A DNA stretch of 64,000 nucleotides from Sulfurimonas sp. (GCF_028714655.1 NZ_JAQTLY010000002.1:1-64000), one strand, 5' to 3'. Counted from the stretch's first letter, positions 16,790-27,148 are shown. Translations and numbers: made by a program. The notes: generated from the letters alone by a model not told the origin.

Positions 16790-17217
16790 TGATTTATTTT
16801 ATTATTTACCTATTTTTAGAGGTTATAATTTCTGTAAATATATCATCGGCGATAGGTGGGTTGGCAACATTTTTTGAGATACTTTTAAGTGCATTTTTAG
16901 GGCTAATCATTTTGATTAATTTTAAAGCGACACTTACGGAAAATCTCAGAGCAGTCTCTTATAACTGTATTGATTTAAGAGAGTTTCAGAGTTTAAATTT
17001 ATTTACGATTTTGGGAGCAATTTTACTGATTCTCCCGGGATTTTTAACGGATATTATAGGCATTTTATTGCAGTTTAGCGTCTTTACTACTATGCTTGTT
17101 AATCGTTATAATATAAAATCAAATAAGTGTAATACAAAATATGAAAAAAATAATATAGAAAAGGATATAGATGTCATTGATGTTGAAATTATTAGCGACA
17201 ATAGCACTTCTAAGTAG
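16789..17217 (+). CDS. fxsA: FxsA family membrane protein
   Basis: The 142 residues contain three to four hydrophobic helices within the first 105 residues and the FxsA-typical segment ILLILPGFLTDIIGILLQF, followed by a polar, charged tail. FxsA proteins are small inner-membrane proteins first named for suppressing phage F exclusion; their normal role is unclear. The start overlaps the proS stop. The last 47 bases overlap the following thiol-disulfide gene in another frame. The neighbour order proS-fxsA-hemC is, as I recall, kept in Campylobacter. Confidence 0.88.
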   Translation: MIYFIIYLFLEVIISVNISSAIGGLATFFEILLSAFLGLIILINFKATLTENLRAVSYNCIDLREFQSLNLFTILGAILLILPGFLTDIIGILLQFSVFTTMLVNRYNIKSNKCNTKYEKNNIEKDIDVIDVEIISDNSTSK

Positions 17218-18004
17218 TTTATTGGCGGCGGCAGATAGCTCATATGAACGGGTTGAGGAGTTTTTAGAAAAATCATTTAGTAATAACCAAAATATAAAGT
17301 CGATAAAAATTAAAGTTACAAATAAGATACCAGTAAAAGAACATAGCGGTTGGAGCGCTTATTTTGTCGAATTAGATGCAGTATTGAAAAAAGACGGTCG
17401 TCAGGTAGTTCAAAAAATGATCTGGTTCTCCGACGGTAAAGTTATAACTAAAGAGTTATTTGACTTAGAGAGTGCTAAAGAGATGAATGATTTTGTTTCG
17501 CTGCCGTTTAAAGATGAATATTACAGTAAGGCAAATTTGATTTACGGAAATGAAAAAGCAAAACATAAAGTGGTGATTTTTTCAGATCCTCTCTGTCCGT
17601 TTTGCAGACAATTCGTTCCTGAAGCAATCGAGTATATGAAAAAGGAGCCTAATAAGTTTGCAGTCTATTATTATCACTTGCCTTTAGAATCTCTTCATCC
17701 ATCCGCGGTTGAACTTATCAAGGCTGCAATAGCATTGGAGCTAAAAGGTGCAAAAGATGTTGTTTTAAACCTTTATAAAGTAAATGTAGATCCAAAAGAA
17801 AAGAGCAACGATGTGATTTTAAAAGAGTTTAATAAAGTTATGAACTCTAATATAACTATGGTTGATTTAATGTCATCTGAAGTATTGAAACATTTACAAA
17901 ATGATTTAAAAGTAGCCGATGCTCTTATGGTAAACGGAACTCCTACTGTGTTTTTAGACGGAACGGTAGATAAAACAAAAATGAAATATAAAGAGGCAAA
18001 ATAG
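17171..18004 (+). CDS. Periplasmic thioredoxin-fold thiol-disulfide oxidoreductase (DsbA/DsbC-like)
   Basis: The 277-residue product has a signal peptide (about residues 1-21), an N-terminal domain of about 100 residues and a thioredoxin domain with C142-P-F-C145 in FSDPLCPFCRQF and a cis-Pro segment NGTPTVFLDG near the C-terminus. The CPFC site and the two-domain layout suggest a DsbC/DsbG-like isomerase or an oxidase. An AAGGA site precedes the ATG, which lies inside fxsA. hemC begins on the base after its stop. The substrate is unknown; c-type cytochromes or adhesins are candidates by inference only. Confidence 0.85.
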   Translation: MSLMLKLLATIALLSSLLAAADSSYERVEEFLEKSFSNNQNIKSIKIKVTNKIPVKEHSGWSAYFVELDAVLKKDGRQVVQKMIWFSDGKVITKELFDLESAKEMNDFVSLPFKDEYYSKANLIYGNEKAKHKVVIFSDPLCPFCRQFVPEAIEYMKKEPNKFAVYYYHLPLESLHPSAVELIKAAIALELKGAKDVVLNLYKVNVDPKEKSNDVILKEFNKVMNSNITMVDLMSSEVLKHLQNDLKVADALMVNGTPTVFLDGTVDKTKMKYKEAK

Positions 18005-18946
18005 ATGAAAAAATTAATAATTGCAACCAGAGGTTCGCAACTCGCACTTTGGCAATCAAATCACATTAAGGCTATTTTAGAAGAGCAAAATCCGGGTCTT
18101 GAGGTTGAACTCAATGTTATAGTAACAACTGGAGATCGTATCCAAGATAAAGCGTTATCAAAAATCGGCGGCAAAGGTCTGTTTTTAAAAGAGCTTGAAG
18201 AGGCTATGCTAAGAGGGGAGGCTCAAATCGCGGTTCATTCACTTAAAGATGTTCCTACCGTAATGCCAGATGGTCTGCTTTTGGCGGCTATTACCGAGAG
18301 AGAAGACTCAAGAGATGCCCTTTTATCTGAAAAATATCCAAACATAGATGCTCTTCCAAAAGGTGCGGTAGTGGGTACATCTTCGCTTCGCCGTCGTATG
18401 CAGATAGAAAAACTTCGTCCTGATTTGGTTATAAAAGATTTAAGAGGAAATGTCGATACGAGAATCAGAAAACTTAAAGAGGGTCAGTTTGATGCCGTTA
18501 TTTTGGCTGCTGCAGGGATAAACAGACTCTCGCTTTTGGATGCCGTAAAATATGTTTATCCGATATCTCTTGAAGAGATGGTACCGTCTATGGGACAGGG
18601 TGCATTAGGTATTGAAGCCGTAAATGATGTTGAAGTTTTAAAAATTGTTGCAAGACTTGAAGATGAGTACAGCAGAATCGAGACTACTATTGAGAGATCT
18701 TTTGTAGATGAGCTTGAGGGCGGTTGTCAGGTTCCAATCGGAGTAAATGCATCCGTTTTAGAGGACGGAAGCGTTAGTATCAAAGCAGTTTTAGGACTTC
18801 CTGACGGAACAGAGATGTTAAGTGATTCAAAAATAACATCTAAGAGGGATTACCAAAATATCGGTAGAGAGATGGCTGCAGAGTTTATTGCAAGAGGTGC
18901 TAAAGAGCTGCTTGCCCGTGCTGAAGCTATGATGGAAAATAGGTAG
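18005..18946 (+). CDS. hemC: Porphobilinogen deaminase (hydroxymethylbilane synthase)
   Basis: HemC joins four porphobilinogens into hydroxymethylbilane. The 313 residues show IATRGSQLALWQ at the N-terminus, VHSLKDVPT at 78-86 with the catalytic Asp, GTSSLRRRMQ and Cys241 in ELEGGCQVPIG, which carries the dipyrromethane cofactor. Length and motifs are standard. It is cotranscribed with the preceding Dsb-like gene and with ubiD two bases downstream. Confidence 0.97.
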   Translation: MKKLIIATRGSQLALWQSNHIKAILEEQNPGLEVELNVIVTTGDRIQDKALSKIGGKGLFLKELEEAMLRGEAQIAVHSLKDVPTVMPDGLLLAAITEREDSRDALLSEKYPNIDALPKGAVVGTSSLRRRMQIEKLRPDLVIKDLRGNVDTRIRKLKEGQFDAVILAAAGINRLSLLDAVKYVYPISLEEMVPSMGQGALGIEAVNDVEVLKIVARLEDEYSRIETTIERSFVDELEGGCQVPIGVNASVLEDGSVSIKAVLGLPDGTEMLSDSKITSKRDYQNIGREMAAEFIARGAKELLARAEAMMENR

Positions 18947-18948
18947 TT

Positions 18949-20763
18949 ATGAAAAGAACCATAGAGTTACTCAAGAAAAATAATGAGTTAAGAGTAATTG
19001 ATCAAGAGCTTGATGTATATCTGGAAATTCCTCATCTCGCATATGCAGAGGTAAAGAAAAAAGACGGCGGCAAAGCACTTCTTTTTACAAATGTCGTAGA
19101 TAAAAAAAGCGGTAAAAAATTTAGTGAGCCGGTGGCTATGAATCTTTTTGGCTCATATAAACGCTGTGAACTGCTTTTTGGCAGAACTATAGAATCCGTT
19201 GCCGATGAGATAATAAAACTTCTTCATATGAAGCCGCCCTCGACCATGATGGGCAAACTGTCAATGGCTAGTGAACTTTTTTCGCTTAAAAACATATTTC
19301 CAAAGAAACTAAGTAAGAGCGGAGCGTGTCAAGAGGTAAAATATTTGGATGAAAATGTAGACCTCTATAAGCTTCCGGTTTTAACGACATGGGAGCAAGA
19401 CGGCGGTCCGTTTATCACAATGGGACAGGTTTACACGCAAAGTTTAGACGGTGAGATGGTAAACCTCGGTATGTACAGACTTCAGGTGTATGATAAAAAT
19501 CATCTGGGAATGCATTGGCAGATTCATAAAGACTCTTCACATTTTTTTGACCAGTATCAAAAAGCGGGTAAAAAGATGCCGGTAAGTGTTGCAATCGGCG
19601 GAGATCCGCTCTATACTTGGTGTGCGACTGCTCCTCTTCCTTACGGTGTCAATGAACTTTTAATGTATGGGCTTATAAAAAAACAGCCTGCAAAACTTGT
19701 AAAATCTTTAACGACTCCTCTTTATATTCCGCAAGATGTTGATTATGTTATTGAGGGTTGGGTCGATACCAGCGAGATGAGGATAGAGGGTCCTTTTGGG
19801 GATCATACGGGCTACTATACTTTAAGAGAGCCATATCCGGTTATGGAAGTCAGTGCTATTACGATGAAAAAAAATCCTACCTTTTTAGCAACGGTTGTCG
19901 GTAAGCCGCCTCTTGAAGACAAATATATGGGTTGGGCGACGGGAAAGATATTTTTCCCGCTTTTAAAGACTACTGCGCCGGATCTGCTTGACTATCATAT
20001 GCCCGAGAATGCAGGTTTTCATAACTTGATTTTGGCTAAAATGCAGCCACATTACAAAGGTCACGCAAAGCAGTTTATGCACGCTTTTTGGGGTGCGGGA
20101 CAGATGAGTTTTGTTAAGCACGCTATTTTTTTAGATGAAAATGCTCCTAAGTTGGAAAACTATGAAACTCTAAGCGCTTATATACTTGATAGATTTACGC
20201 CGAAATCTCTTTTTGTGACAGAGGGGATTTTGGATGCATTAGACCATTCGTCTGCCGAGAGTTTGGTGGGCGGAAAACTGGGAATCGATGTAACGGCGGC
20301 TCAAAAACAAGAGGCTCCGGAACTTCTTGGCGATGAAGAGTTGCTATTAAGGGTTAAAGAGGTTATTCCCGAAGCCGTCAATCTGCATCAGTTTATGAGA
20401 AGAACCAAAAATCCTATAACGGTAATATCCGTAAATAAGATTAAAAACCTGAAAAATTGCTTTGAAGCTCTTGCGGAGCTAAGCCCGTATATCAGGATAG
20501 TCGTGTTTGTTGACGATGCAAAGAATGATATATTTAATCCTTATATGTTAATTTGGAGAGTTACGAACAATATAGATGCAACAAGAGATCTTTTTATATC
20601 AGGATTGACGGTTGGTTTAGACGGAACCAAGAAGAATGATTTAGACGGTTTTACCAGAGAGTGGCCTGATGATGTGGATTGTACTCACAGCGTAGTAGAG
20701 TCTTTAAAAAGCAAAGGTCTATGGGATTTAGAAGATAAACTGTACAAAAAGTATCAATTATAG
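18949..20763 (+). CDS. ubiD: UbiD-family decarboxylase, probably for menaquinone synthesis
   Basis: The 604-residue protein matches the longer UbiD/menaquinone-decarboxylase group, with MEVSAITMKKNPTFLATVVG, a GPFGDHTGYY segment and EDKYMGWATGKIFFPL. UbiD enzymes use prenylated FMN made by UbiX. Campylobacterota make menaquinone by the futalosine route, and a UbiD homologue is the expected late decarboxylase on 1,4-dihydroxy-6-naphthoate-derived intermediates. It ends the ispB-hemA-proS-hemC run, so quinone side chain and ring genes are close together. The pathway assignment is inferred. Confidence 0.85.
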   Translation: MKRTIELLKKNNELRVIDQELDVYLEIPHLAYAEVKKKDGGKALLFTNVVDKKSGKKFSEPVAMNLFGSYKRCELLFGRTIESVADEIIKLLHMKPPSTMMGKLSMASELFSLKNIFPKKLSKSGACQEVKYLDENVDLYKLPVLTTWEQDGGPFITMGQVYTQSLDGEMVNLGMYRLQVYDKNHLGMHWQIHKDSSHFFDQYQKAGKKMPVSVAIGGDPLYTWCATAPLPYGVNELLMYGLIKKQPAKLVKSLTTPLYIPQDVDYVIEGWVDTSEMRIEGPFGDHTGYYTLREPYPVMEVSAITMKKNPTFLATVVGKPPLEDKYMGWATGKIFFPLLKTTAPDLLDYHMPENAGFHNLILAKMQPHYKGHAKQFMHAFWGAGQMSFVKHAIFLDENAPKLENYETLSAYILDRFTPKSLFVTEGILDALDHSSAESLVGGKLGIDVTAAQKQEAPELLGDEELLLRVKEVIPEAVNLHQFMRRTKNPITVISVNKIKNLKNCFEALAELSPYIRIVVFVDDAKNDIFNPYMLIWRVTNNIDATRDLFISGLTVGLDGTKKNDLDGFTREWPDDVDCTHSVVESLKSKGLWDLEDKLYKKYQL

Positions 20764-20855
20764 CTATCTTGTTTTAAAATGTGTTATTTTTTATTCAATG
20801 TAAGGTAAATATAATAAAGTGTAATGTAGCATAAGTAAACACAAGGGGTTGGCTT

Positions 20856-21197
20856 ATGAGTAAATTTTTTATTTTTTCTTCATTTATGGTTATTTTTGCT
20901 CTATCTAGTGCAGAAGCTGCATTGCATAAAGGGCAAAAAGAGTATTTGAAACAGTGTTCAAAATGTCATCCGGGCGGGCAGACATTTATCTCTAAAAAAT
21001 ATATTAGAGAGTGGGAACAGATTATGAAAAATAACGGTGAAGAGTTGGCAAAAATGCATTTAACCAGTGGCGATGAAAAAGCAAAGCCATCACATGAATA
21101 TTTTAAAAATAAAGAATCAAAAGATAACGCAATCCATTTAATGCAATTTTTGATGGAGTATGCAAAAGACAGCGGTAAAGTTCCTGCCTGTAATTAA
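20856..21197 (+). CDS. Small periplasmic c-type cytochrome
   Basis: The 113-residue protein has a signal peptide (about residues 1-21, ending SSAEA) and a single haem site C34-S-K-C37-H38. A distal Met cannot be assigned with certainty (M82 or M96 by rough position). It should carry electrons in the periplasm. It has GGGG-rich spacing before the ATG and a strong terminator behind it, so it is probably a one-gene unit. The redox partner is unknown. Confidence 0.85.
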   Translation: MSKFFIFSSFMVIFALSSAEAALHKGQKEYLKQCSKCHPGGQTFISKKYIREWEQIMKNNGEELAKMHLTSGDEKAKPSHEYFKNKESKDNAIHLMQFLMEYAKDSGKVPACN

Positions 21198-21220
21198 AAA
21201 AATATCTTTAAAAACTTTAC

Positions 21221-21250
21221 AACACTATTTTATCCATCTAAAATAGTGTT
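21221..21250 (+). terminator. Hairpin terminator after the cytochrome gene
   Basis: A perfect 12-bp stem, AACACTATTTTA with TAAAATAGTGTT, surrounds the loop TCCATC. The tail TCTCTTAT is only partly T-rich, so some other mechanism may help. Confidence 0.6.
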
Positions 21251-21323
21251 TCTCTTATCGACTCTGCTTTGTAAAATCATTTAATTTAGCTAAAATACCA
21301 AACTTTTTAATATTGGAGAAATA

Positions 21324-22703
21324 ATGGACAAAATGTGGTCTGGTCGCTTTTTGGCGGGTGCATCAACTCTTTTGGAAGAGTTTAACGGCTCTATCATGTT
21401 TGATAGAGAACTTTATATTGAAGATATTGAAGGCTCTGTTGCTCATGCGACAATGCTTGAAGCACAAGGGATTTTAACGGCTGATGAATTCACTCAAATA
21501 AGAGATGGATTAAATCAGGTTAAAAATGAGATTGAGCGGGGTGAATTTGAGTGGAAAATCGGCGATGAAGATATCCATATGTCTGTTGAAAAACGCCTCA
21601 CTGCAATTATAGGCGATGCAGGGAAAAAACTCCATACTGCAAGAAGCCGTAACGATCAAGTTGCAGTAGATTTCCGCCGTTATGTTCTTCGTAAAAATTT
21701 AGAGATAGTTGACGCACTTAAGTTTTTAATGGATGAGATTTTGATTATTGCCTCAAAACATACCACTACGCTAATGCCCGGTATGACGCATCTTCAACAT
21801 GCTCAGCCGATTAATTTTGCTTTTCATCTAAGTGCATATTTGTCAATGTTTAAAAGAGATATTGAGAGATTTGAGAGTTCATACGCAAGAAATAATATCT
21901 CTCCTTTGGGATGTGCGGCACTTGCCGGAACCCCTCACAAAATTGACAGAGATATGACCGCCGAGCTTTTGGGTTTTAGCGGCGTAAGCGTAAACTGCCT
22001 TGATACGGTAAGTGATAGGGATTTTGCATTGGAGATTTTGTTCAATATTTCAACTATGATGATGCATATATCCCGCTTAAGCGAAGAGTTGGTTATGTGG
22101 TCAAGCTACGAGTTTAGATTTATTGAGCTTAGCGATGAGTACTCAACAGGCTCGTCAATTATGCCTCAAAAGAAAAACCCTGATGTTCCGGAACTTCTTC
22201 GCGGTAAAACAGGACGGGTTTACGGTTCTTTGATGGGACTCTTAACCGTTATGAAAGGACTTCCTTTAGCTTACAATAAAGATACGCAAGAAGACAAAGA
22301 AGGTGTTTTTGATGCAGTAAAAACTGCGCAAATTTCATTAGAGATACTTAAAGAAGCACTAAAAACAATGACCGTCAAGCCTCAAAATATGTTAAGCGCT
22401 TGTAAAGTCGGACACTTAAGCGCTACTGATTTGGCAGATTATCTAGTTCAAAAATGTGATATCCCTTTTAGAGAAGCTCACTTTATTACGGGCAAAGCAG
22501 TAGCAAAGAGTGAAGAGTTAAAAATTGATTTGAGTGATATCGAGCTAAAATATCTTCAAGAGATAGATAGCAGAATCAGCGAAGATGTTTTAAAATTTTT
22601 ATCAATTGAAAACTCTATGAATGCCAGAACTTCTGCAGGCGGAACTTCTACGCAAAGAACAGATGAACAATTAAAATATTTTAAAAACTTCTTGAAAATC
22701 TAG
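21324..22703 (+). CDS. argH: Argininosuccinate lyase
   Basis: ArgH splits argininosuccinate into arginine and fumarate, the last step of arginine synthesis. The 459 residues begin KMWSGRF and contain the superfamily signature [28 protein letters not shown] and [10 protein letters not shown]. Length and motifs are standard. A TTGGAGAAATA ribosome site precedes the ATG. It stands alone after a terminator. Confidence 0.97.
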   Translation: MDKMWSGRFLAGASTLLEEFNGSIMFDRELYIEDIEGSVAHATMLEAQGILTADEFTQIRDGLNQVKNEIERGEFEWKIGDEDIHMSVEKRLTAIIGDAGKKLHTARSRNDQVAVDFRRYVLRKNLEIVDALKFLMDEILIIASKHTTTLMPGMTHLQHAQPINFAFHLSAYLSMFKRDIERFESSYARNNISPLGCAALAGTPHKIDRDMTAELLGFSGVSVNCLDTVSDRDFALEILFNISTMMMHISRLSEELVMWSSYEFRFIELSDEYSTGSSIMPQKKNPDVPELLRGKTGRVYGSLMGLLTVMKGLPLAYNKDTQEDKEGVFDAVKTAQISLEILKEALKTMTVKPQNMLSACKVGHLSATDLADYLVQKCDIPFREAHFITGKAVAKSEELKIDLSDIELKYLQEIDSRISEDVLKFLSIENSMNARTSAGGTSTQRTDEQLKYFKNFLKI

Positions 22704-22738
22704 CCTGTTTCATAAAGTAAAATTAAGGAAAATAAAAT

Positions 22739-23203
22739 ATGAGAGTAACGATATCGCATTTAAATGAGATGAAGTTTGAAGCAAAAACGGAGAAAAGCAG
22801 TTTTATTATTGATTGCCCGGTTATAACCCCGATAGAGTATTTTTTGGCAGGAATTATCTCATGCAGTGCCACAGATATGGTTATGATGCCGAAAAATCAA
22901 AATAAAACAGTTACAAATTTAGTAATTGACGGTGATGCAGTTAGAAATGACGATTTTCCTAAAAAATTCAATACCTTGCATCTTGATTACAGATTTGATT
23001 CCGATGCGGATGATACCGTAGCTGCTAGATGGGTTATGGCTTCATTGGAGACATACTGTTCTACGATCAATACTATCAGAGATTCCGTAGCCGTATCGTA
23101 CTCTGTAACTCATAACGGAAAAAAGATTAAAGAGAATGAAAAAATCATCTCAGGCGGCGGCTTAAAAATAGATATGGGAAAAATTGAGAGTTGCCCGTCG
23201 TAG
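22739..23203 (+). CDS. OsmC/Ohr family protein
   Basis: OsmC-fold proteins usually use two cysteines to reduce organic or fatty-acid hydroperoxides. The 154-residue protein shows the helix segment YFLAGIISCSATDMVMM with a Cys near position 41, and YCSTINTIRDSVAV near 103 with a second Cys, in the expected places of the catalytic pair. AAGGAA precedes the ATG. It is convergent with the HIT gene, with only seven bases between the stops, and a hairpin spans the junction. The YhfA-like subgroup is most likely; the substrate is unproven. Confidence 0.82.
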   Translation: MRVTISHLNEMKFEAKTEKSSFIIDCPVITPIEYFLAGIISCSATDMVMMPKNQNKTVTNLVIDGDAVRNDDFPKKFNTLHLDYRFDSDADDTVAARWVMASLETYCSTINTIRDSVAVSYSVTHNGKKIKENEKIISGGGLKIDMGKIESCPS

Positions 23204-23210
23204 GGCAACT
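23189..23210. terminator. Bidirectional hairpin spanning the OsmC stop
   Basis: AGTTGCCC (23189-23196) pairs perfectly with GGGCAACT (23203-23210). The loop holds the first two bases of the OsmC stop. TTTAAAT follows on the plus strand. It ends one base before the HIT stop, so it can serve both genes. Confidence 0.6.
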
Positions 23211-23567
23211 TTAAATCATACTCTTTGGGTCTGCGTCGCTTAAATGCGACCATGCAAGTTTTGCTCCGCCAAGTATATGAAAATGGAGGTGTTTTACCTC
23301 TTGCCCTCCGTCTTCACCGATGTTTGTTATAATTCTATATCCGCTTTTGTCGATTCCTATCTCTTTTGCAACATCTTGCATAAATACAGTCATATCTTTC
23401 ATAATTTGAGGCGTTACTTCATTAAAACTATCCACATGCACTTTCGGAACAGCCAGTATATGTACCGGAGCTTTTGGATTTATATCGTGAAACGCCAAAA
23501 AATTTTCATTTTCTAATATAATATTTGAGGGTATTTCGTTGTTAATTATTTTACAAAATATGCACAT
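23211..23567 (-). CDS. HIT-family (histidine triad) nucleotide-binding protein
   Basis: HIT hydrolases of the Hint type cleave purine nucleoside phosphoramidates such as AMP-lysine. The 118 residues have CIFCKIINNEIPS at the N-terminus with a CxxC-like pair (C2, C5) and the triad HLHFHILGG near 93-101. The C-terminal W-S-H-L is typical. In Campylobacter, as I recall, a HIT gene lies next to pheS, as here, although here it is divergent from pheS with a repeat-rich gap. Confidence 0.93.
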   Translation of the reverse strand: MCIFCKIINNEIPSNIILENENFLAFHDINPKAPVHILAVPKVHVDSFNEVTPQIMKDMTVFMQDVAKEIGIDKSGYRIITNIGEDGGQEVKHLHFHILGGAKLAWSHLSDADPKSMI

Positions 23568-23588
23568 TACACTTCCTTTTTTTTATTA

Positions 23589-23605
23589 GAGTTCTTGCAG
23601 AACTC
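23589..23605. repeat. Small perfect hairpin
   Basis: GAGTTC-TTGCA-GAACTC forms a six-base-pair stem. A close relative, AGTTCT-GCA-AGAACT, lies at 59139-59153 before the S4 gene. Confidence 0.5.
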
Positions 23606-23614
23606 AATTTGAAC

Positions 23615-23681
23615 GCCAAATAAGCAAAGCCCATTTAGCTACGCTAGCCGCTATGGCACTAAAGTTTGCCTTTTGCAAGGC
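23615..23681 (-). repeat. 67-bp dispersed hairpin repeat, copy on minus strand
   Basis: Read on the minus strand, it opens with GCCTT-GCAA-AAGGC, then AGTGCCATAGCGGCTAGCG, then ATGGGCTTTGCTTATTT. It has the same length as the element at 13213-13279. The stem differs by a base-pair-preserving change. Confidence 0.75.
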
Positions 23682-23715
23682 AATAGACTTCTTACAGTTT
23701 TGTAAGAAGTCTATT
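23682..23715. terminator. Perfect 15-bp hairpin
   Basis: AATAGACTTCTTACA pairs fully with TGTAAGAAGTCTATT around GTTT. It lies in the divergent HIT/pheS gap, directly next to the 67-bp repeat. The role is uncertain: it may stop stray transcripts between two divergent units or belong to the mobile repeat. Confidence 0.5.
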
Positions 23716-23766
23716 TATTGTAGCATATAAAATAATAAATGAAGCTATATATAAATTATATTTGAC

Positions 23767-23772
23767 TATAAT
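23767..23772 (+). promoter_or_regulatory. Probable -10 box of the pheS operon
   Basis: TATAAT lies 38 bases before the pheS GTG. Between them is a 15-base palindrome GAGGGAAATTCCCTC (23788-23802) that could fold in the leader. Confidence 0.5.
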
Positions 23773-23810
23773 CCCCTAAAAATTTAAGAGGGAAATTCCC
23801 TCCAGTACGG

Positions 23811-24812
23811 GTGAGTCTATTGAAAGATTGGTATGACGCGATAAAAGAAGCACAGAGTGTTGATAAAATTGAAGAAATTCGTATAGCCGTGTTTGGAAAA
23901 AAAGGTGTTTTGGCGGCAGAATTTGCTAGAATGAAAGAAGCACCTGATGAAGAAAAATCAAAAATTGCACAAGAGTTAAACATTCATAAAAATGCACTTA
24001 TGAATGAATTAACTGCTAGAAAAATAGTTCTTCAAACATTAGAACTGCAAGCACATATGAAAGCGCAAGCCGTTGATGTGACTATGTTTAGCTCAAATTC
24101 CCAAGCAGGCGCACTGCATCCGGTTATGGAGACTATGGATAAAATAGTAGAATATTTTTCATCTATGAATTTTGCAGTAAGAACGGGAACAATGGTGGAG
24201 GATGATTTTAATAACTTTGAAGCTCTAAATCTTCCAAAATATCATCCTGCCCGCGATATGCAAGATACATTTTATTTTAAAGACGAGATGCTGCTTCGTA
24301 CACATACATCGCCAGTTCAGATAAGAACAATGATGAGTACAAAGCCTCCTATCCGCATGATAGCACCGGGAGCAGTTTTTAGAAGAGATTACGATATCAC
24401 CCATACTCCTATGTTTCATCAAGTCGAGGGGCTTTTGGTTGATCAAGAGGGAAAGGTCTCTTTTGCAAATCTGAAGTTTATTTTAGAAGATTTTTTAAAG
24501 TATATGTTTGGTGATGTAAAAGTTCGTTTTCGTCCTAGTTTCTTCCCTTTTACGGAGCCTTCGGCAGAGGTAGATATTTCATGTGTATTTTGTAAAGGCG
24601 AGGGTTGCAGAGTTTGTTCTAAAACCGGATGGCTGGAAGTCTTAGGTTGCGGAATCGTAGATCCTAATGTCTTTAAAGCAGTAAAATATGAAAATGTGAG
24701 TGGATATGCTTTTGGTCTCGGTGTTGAGAGATTTGCAATGCTGATTCATCAAATAGGAGATCTTCGTTCGCTTTTTGAGGGAGATATTAAGTTGCTGGAG
24801 CAGTTTCGATGA
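23811..24812 (+). CDS. pheS: Phenylalanine-tRNA ligase alpha subunit
   Basis: PheS is the catalytic half of the alpha2-beta2 enzyme. The 333 residues have an N-terminal helical coiled arm, motif 2 ([20 protein letters not shown]) and motif 3 ([17 protein letters not shown]). The GTG at 23811 is the best start, since a TTG nine bases on is the only near alternative. pheT begins inside the stop (ATGA). It heads a tightly packed run pheS-pheT-aroA-ispH, followed by rpsA and serA. Confidence 0.96.
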   Translation: MSLLKDWYDAIKEAQSVDKIEEIRIAVFGKKGVLAAEFARMKEAPDEEKSKIAQELNIHKNALMNELTARKIVLQTLELQAHMKAQAVDVTMFSSNSQAGALHPVMETMDKIVEYFSSMNFAVRTGTMVEDDFNNFEALNLPKYHPARDMQDTFYFKDEMLLRTHTSPVQIRTMMSTKPPIRMIAPGAVFRRDYDITHTPMFHQVEGLLVDQEGKVSFANLKFILEDFLKYMFGDVKVRFRPSFFPFTEPSAEVDISCVFCKGEGCRVCSKTGWLEVLGCGIVDPNVFKAVKYENVSGYAFGLGVERFAMLIHQIGDLRSLFEGDIKLLEQFR

Positions 24813-27148
24813 TAGTTACTAGAAGTTGGTTAAACGAGTGGATAGATTTAAACGGTATATCTACGGATCAGTTGGTAAAAACATTTAACTCTATCGGTTT
24901 AGAGGTAGACAGTATCTCAACTTATAAAGTTCCTCAAAAAATAGTATTCGGTAGAGTTTTAGAGTGCGAAAAGCACCCGGATGCGGATAAGTTGAATGTT
25001 TGTAAAGTAGATGTCGGAGATGCTGTTTTACAAATTGTTTGCGGTGCTTCAAATGTTAGAGCCTCTCTTGATGTAGTAGTTGCAACAGTCGGTGCAGTTA
25101 TGCCTGACGGAATGGTTATAAGACAGGCAAAACTTCGCGGTGTTGAGTCTGAGGGTATGATTTGTTCTGCTAAAGAGATAGGTTTGCCGGATTCAAAAGA
25201 TGGAATAATGGAGCTTGATGGCAGTATCGGAAAATTCAAACTGGGTCAAGAAGTTTGTGAAAACACGATATTTAGCGATGATATTATAGAGATAGAGCTA
25301 ACCGCTAATCGTGGTGACTGTTTAAGCATTAGAGGTATTGCAAGAGATTTGAGTGCAGCTTTTGATAGAGTGCTTAGAGAAAGAAATATAAAAGAGAGTG
25401 AAGAAAAAAGAGTCGGGATAGGACGGATTTTAGCTCTTTCGCATGAAAATAATTTAAATGTAAATATTCGCTATAAAGCTGTGGATTTAAAAGAATTAAA
25501 ATTGTCTTTTGTCGTTAAACTTAGACTTTTACAAATAGAAGAGAAAAAAGAGACGGATATAGAGTCTGCTATAGCCTATGCAACGCATAGCAGCGGAGTT
25601 GTTTTAAGAGCATACAATCATAGCTTTTTCTGTGCCAAAGATGAGATTTTGGCAAAAGCATCATTATGTCAGGATGAGAATGGTTTTGCATCAATAATGG
25701 CAAGAGAAAATAAGAAAGCTTCCACTATAGGAATAACTCAAGAAGATGCTTCTAAAGCAACTAGCGATGAGGGAATTGTCTTAATTGAAGCTAGCTATAT
25801 TCCGCCGGATATTATCTCTAAAAAAATGCAAAGTAAAAAAATGGCTGTCGGTCATAGTTACTATAGAGCTTCAAGAGGGAGCGAACCTGATTTAGATCAA
25901 GGTTTGAATTATTGTATAGATTTTATTGAATCAAACTCTGCTTCATCAGTTTTTGGCGGTACGATTGAACTTTATGATATGCACGAAGATAAAATCATAA
26001 GCGTCAGTAAAAAAGAGATTGATGAGATTGTCGGTGCCAATATTGATAAAGCTAAAATAACAAAAATATTAAAAAACTTGGGTTTTGAGACTACCAAGTT
26101 ATCAGCTGAGGATTTTGTTGTTTCGGTTCCGAAATTTAGACACGATATATCAAACAGACAGGATATTGCCGAAGAGATTGTTCGTTTAATCGGTATTGAC
26201 AATATCCCTTCAAAGCCTTTTACCTTTACTGAAGACAACAGACTCGGGGATGATTATTTTAGGTATAAAAAAAGACAGACATATAGACATAAAGCAGCTT
26301 ATAGCGGATTTTTTGAGTCTGTCTCTTTTGTTTTTGACGATAAAAAAATTTTACAAGAGTATGGATTTGAAACCCTTGATGAGAGTAAAGAACTGCTTAA
26401 TCCTATCGTAAATACGCTAGATACTCTAAGATCTACACTCTTGAGTGGATTGCTTAGAGCTGCATCAAACAACTCTAAAAACGGATACTCGTCGGTAAAA
26501 CTATTTGAAGTAGGTTCCGTATTTAGCTCACAAAGAGAAGAATCTTTAAAGATGGCTATGCTCTTTAGCGGAGATAGAGAGTCCCAAAGTTTATCAAACT
26601 TTGGGAAACCATTAAAAGTCGATTTTGGATTTTTTGCTCAAAGAGTTTCAAATATTATAGGAGAGTTTGAACTTCGTGAGTTTAAAACGAGACATTCGCT
26701 CTCACACCCTTTTCAGTGTGCTGCCGTAGTCATAGACGGTGAAACTGTCGGAGAGCTTTTCCGTCTTCATCCAAATGTAGAAGAGAGTTATGATTTAGGC
26801 GTAACATATATGTGTGAACTTGATTTTGAAAAACTGCCGAGCGGTCTAAAAACTGCAAAAAGAACTTCAAAATATCAAGCGTCATATAGAGATTTGAGTA
26901 TTGTAATGCCAAAAGAGATGAGTTACGAAAAAGTCAAAGATGTTATAGAAAAATCTGAAATAGAGAAGCTTGTTCGTTTTTATCCTGTTGATAAATATTG
27001 TGATGAATCACTAGGTGAAAATATGAGTCTATCTATCCGTTTTGTTTTGCAATCAAATGATAAAACGCTTGAAGAAGAAGATATTACAGAAGCAATGGAT
27101 ACTATTTTAAATGCTCTTAGCAGTGAACTTGGGATTGGGATTAGATGA
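24809..27148 (+). CDS. pheT: Phenylalanine-tRNA ligase beta subunit
   Basis: PheT holds the tRNA-binding and editing modules of PheRS. The 779 residues show an EMAP-type tRNA-binding domain near residues 40-150 ([19 protein letters not shown]), central B3/B4 and B5 domains ([18 protein letters not shown]) and a C-terminal anticodon-binding fold (RYPxxxRD-like [12 protein letters not shown]). The length is normal. ATGA overlaps join it to pheS and aroA. Confidence 0.96.
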   Translation: MIVTRSWLNEWIDLNGISTDQLVKTFNSIGLEVDSISTYKVPQKIVFGRVLECEKHPDADKLNVCKVDVGDAVLQIVCGASNVRASLDVVVATVGAVMPDGMVIRQAKLRGVESEGMICSAKEIGLPDSKDGIMELDGSIGKFKLGQEVCENTIFSDDIIEIELTANRGDCLSIRGIARDLSAAFDRVLRERNIKESEEKRVGIGRILALSHENNLNVNIRYKAVDLKELKLSFVVKLRLLQIEEKKETDIESAIAYATHSSGVVLRAYNHSFFCAKDEILAKASLCQDENGFASIMARENKKASTIGITQEDASKATSDEGIVLIEASYIPPDIISKKMQSKKMAVGHSYYRASRGSEPDLDQGLNYCIDFIESNSASSVFGGTIELYDMHEDKIISVSKKEIDEIVGANIDKAKITKILKNLGFETTKLSAEDFVVSVPKFRHDISNRQDIAEEIVRLIGIDNIPSKPFTFTEDNRLGDDYFRYKKRQTYRHKAAYSGFFESVSFVFDDKKILQEYGFETLDESKELLNPIVNTLDTLRSTLLSGLLRAASNNSKNGYSSVKLFEVGSVFSSQREESLKMAMLFSGDRESQSLSNFGKPLKVDFGFFAQRVSNIIGEFELREFKTRHSLSHPFQCAAVVIDGETVGELFRLHPNVEESYDLGVTYMCELDFEKLPSGLKTAKRTSKYQASYRDLSIVMPKEMSYEKVKDVIEKSEIEKLVRFYPVDKYCDESLGENMSLSIRFVLQSNDKTLEEEDITEAMDTILNALSSELGIGIR

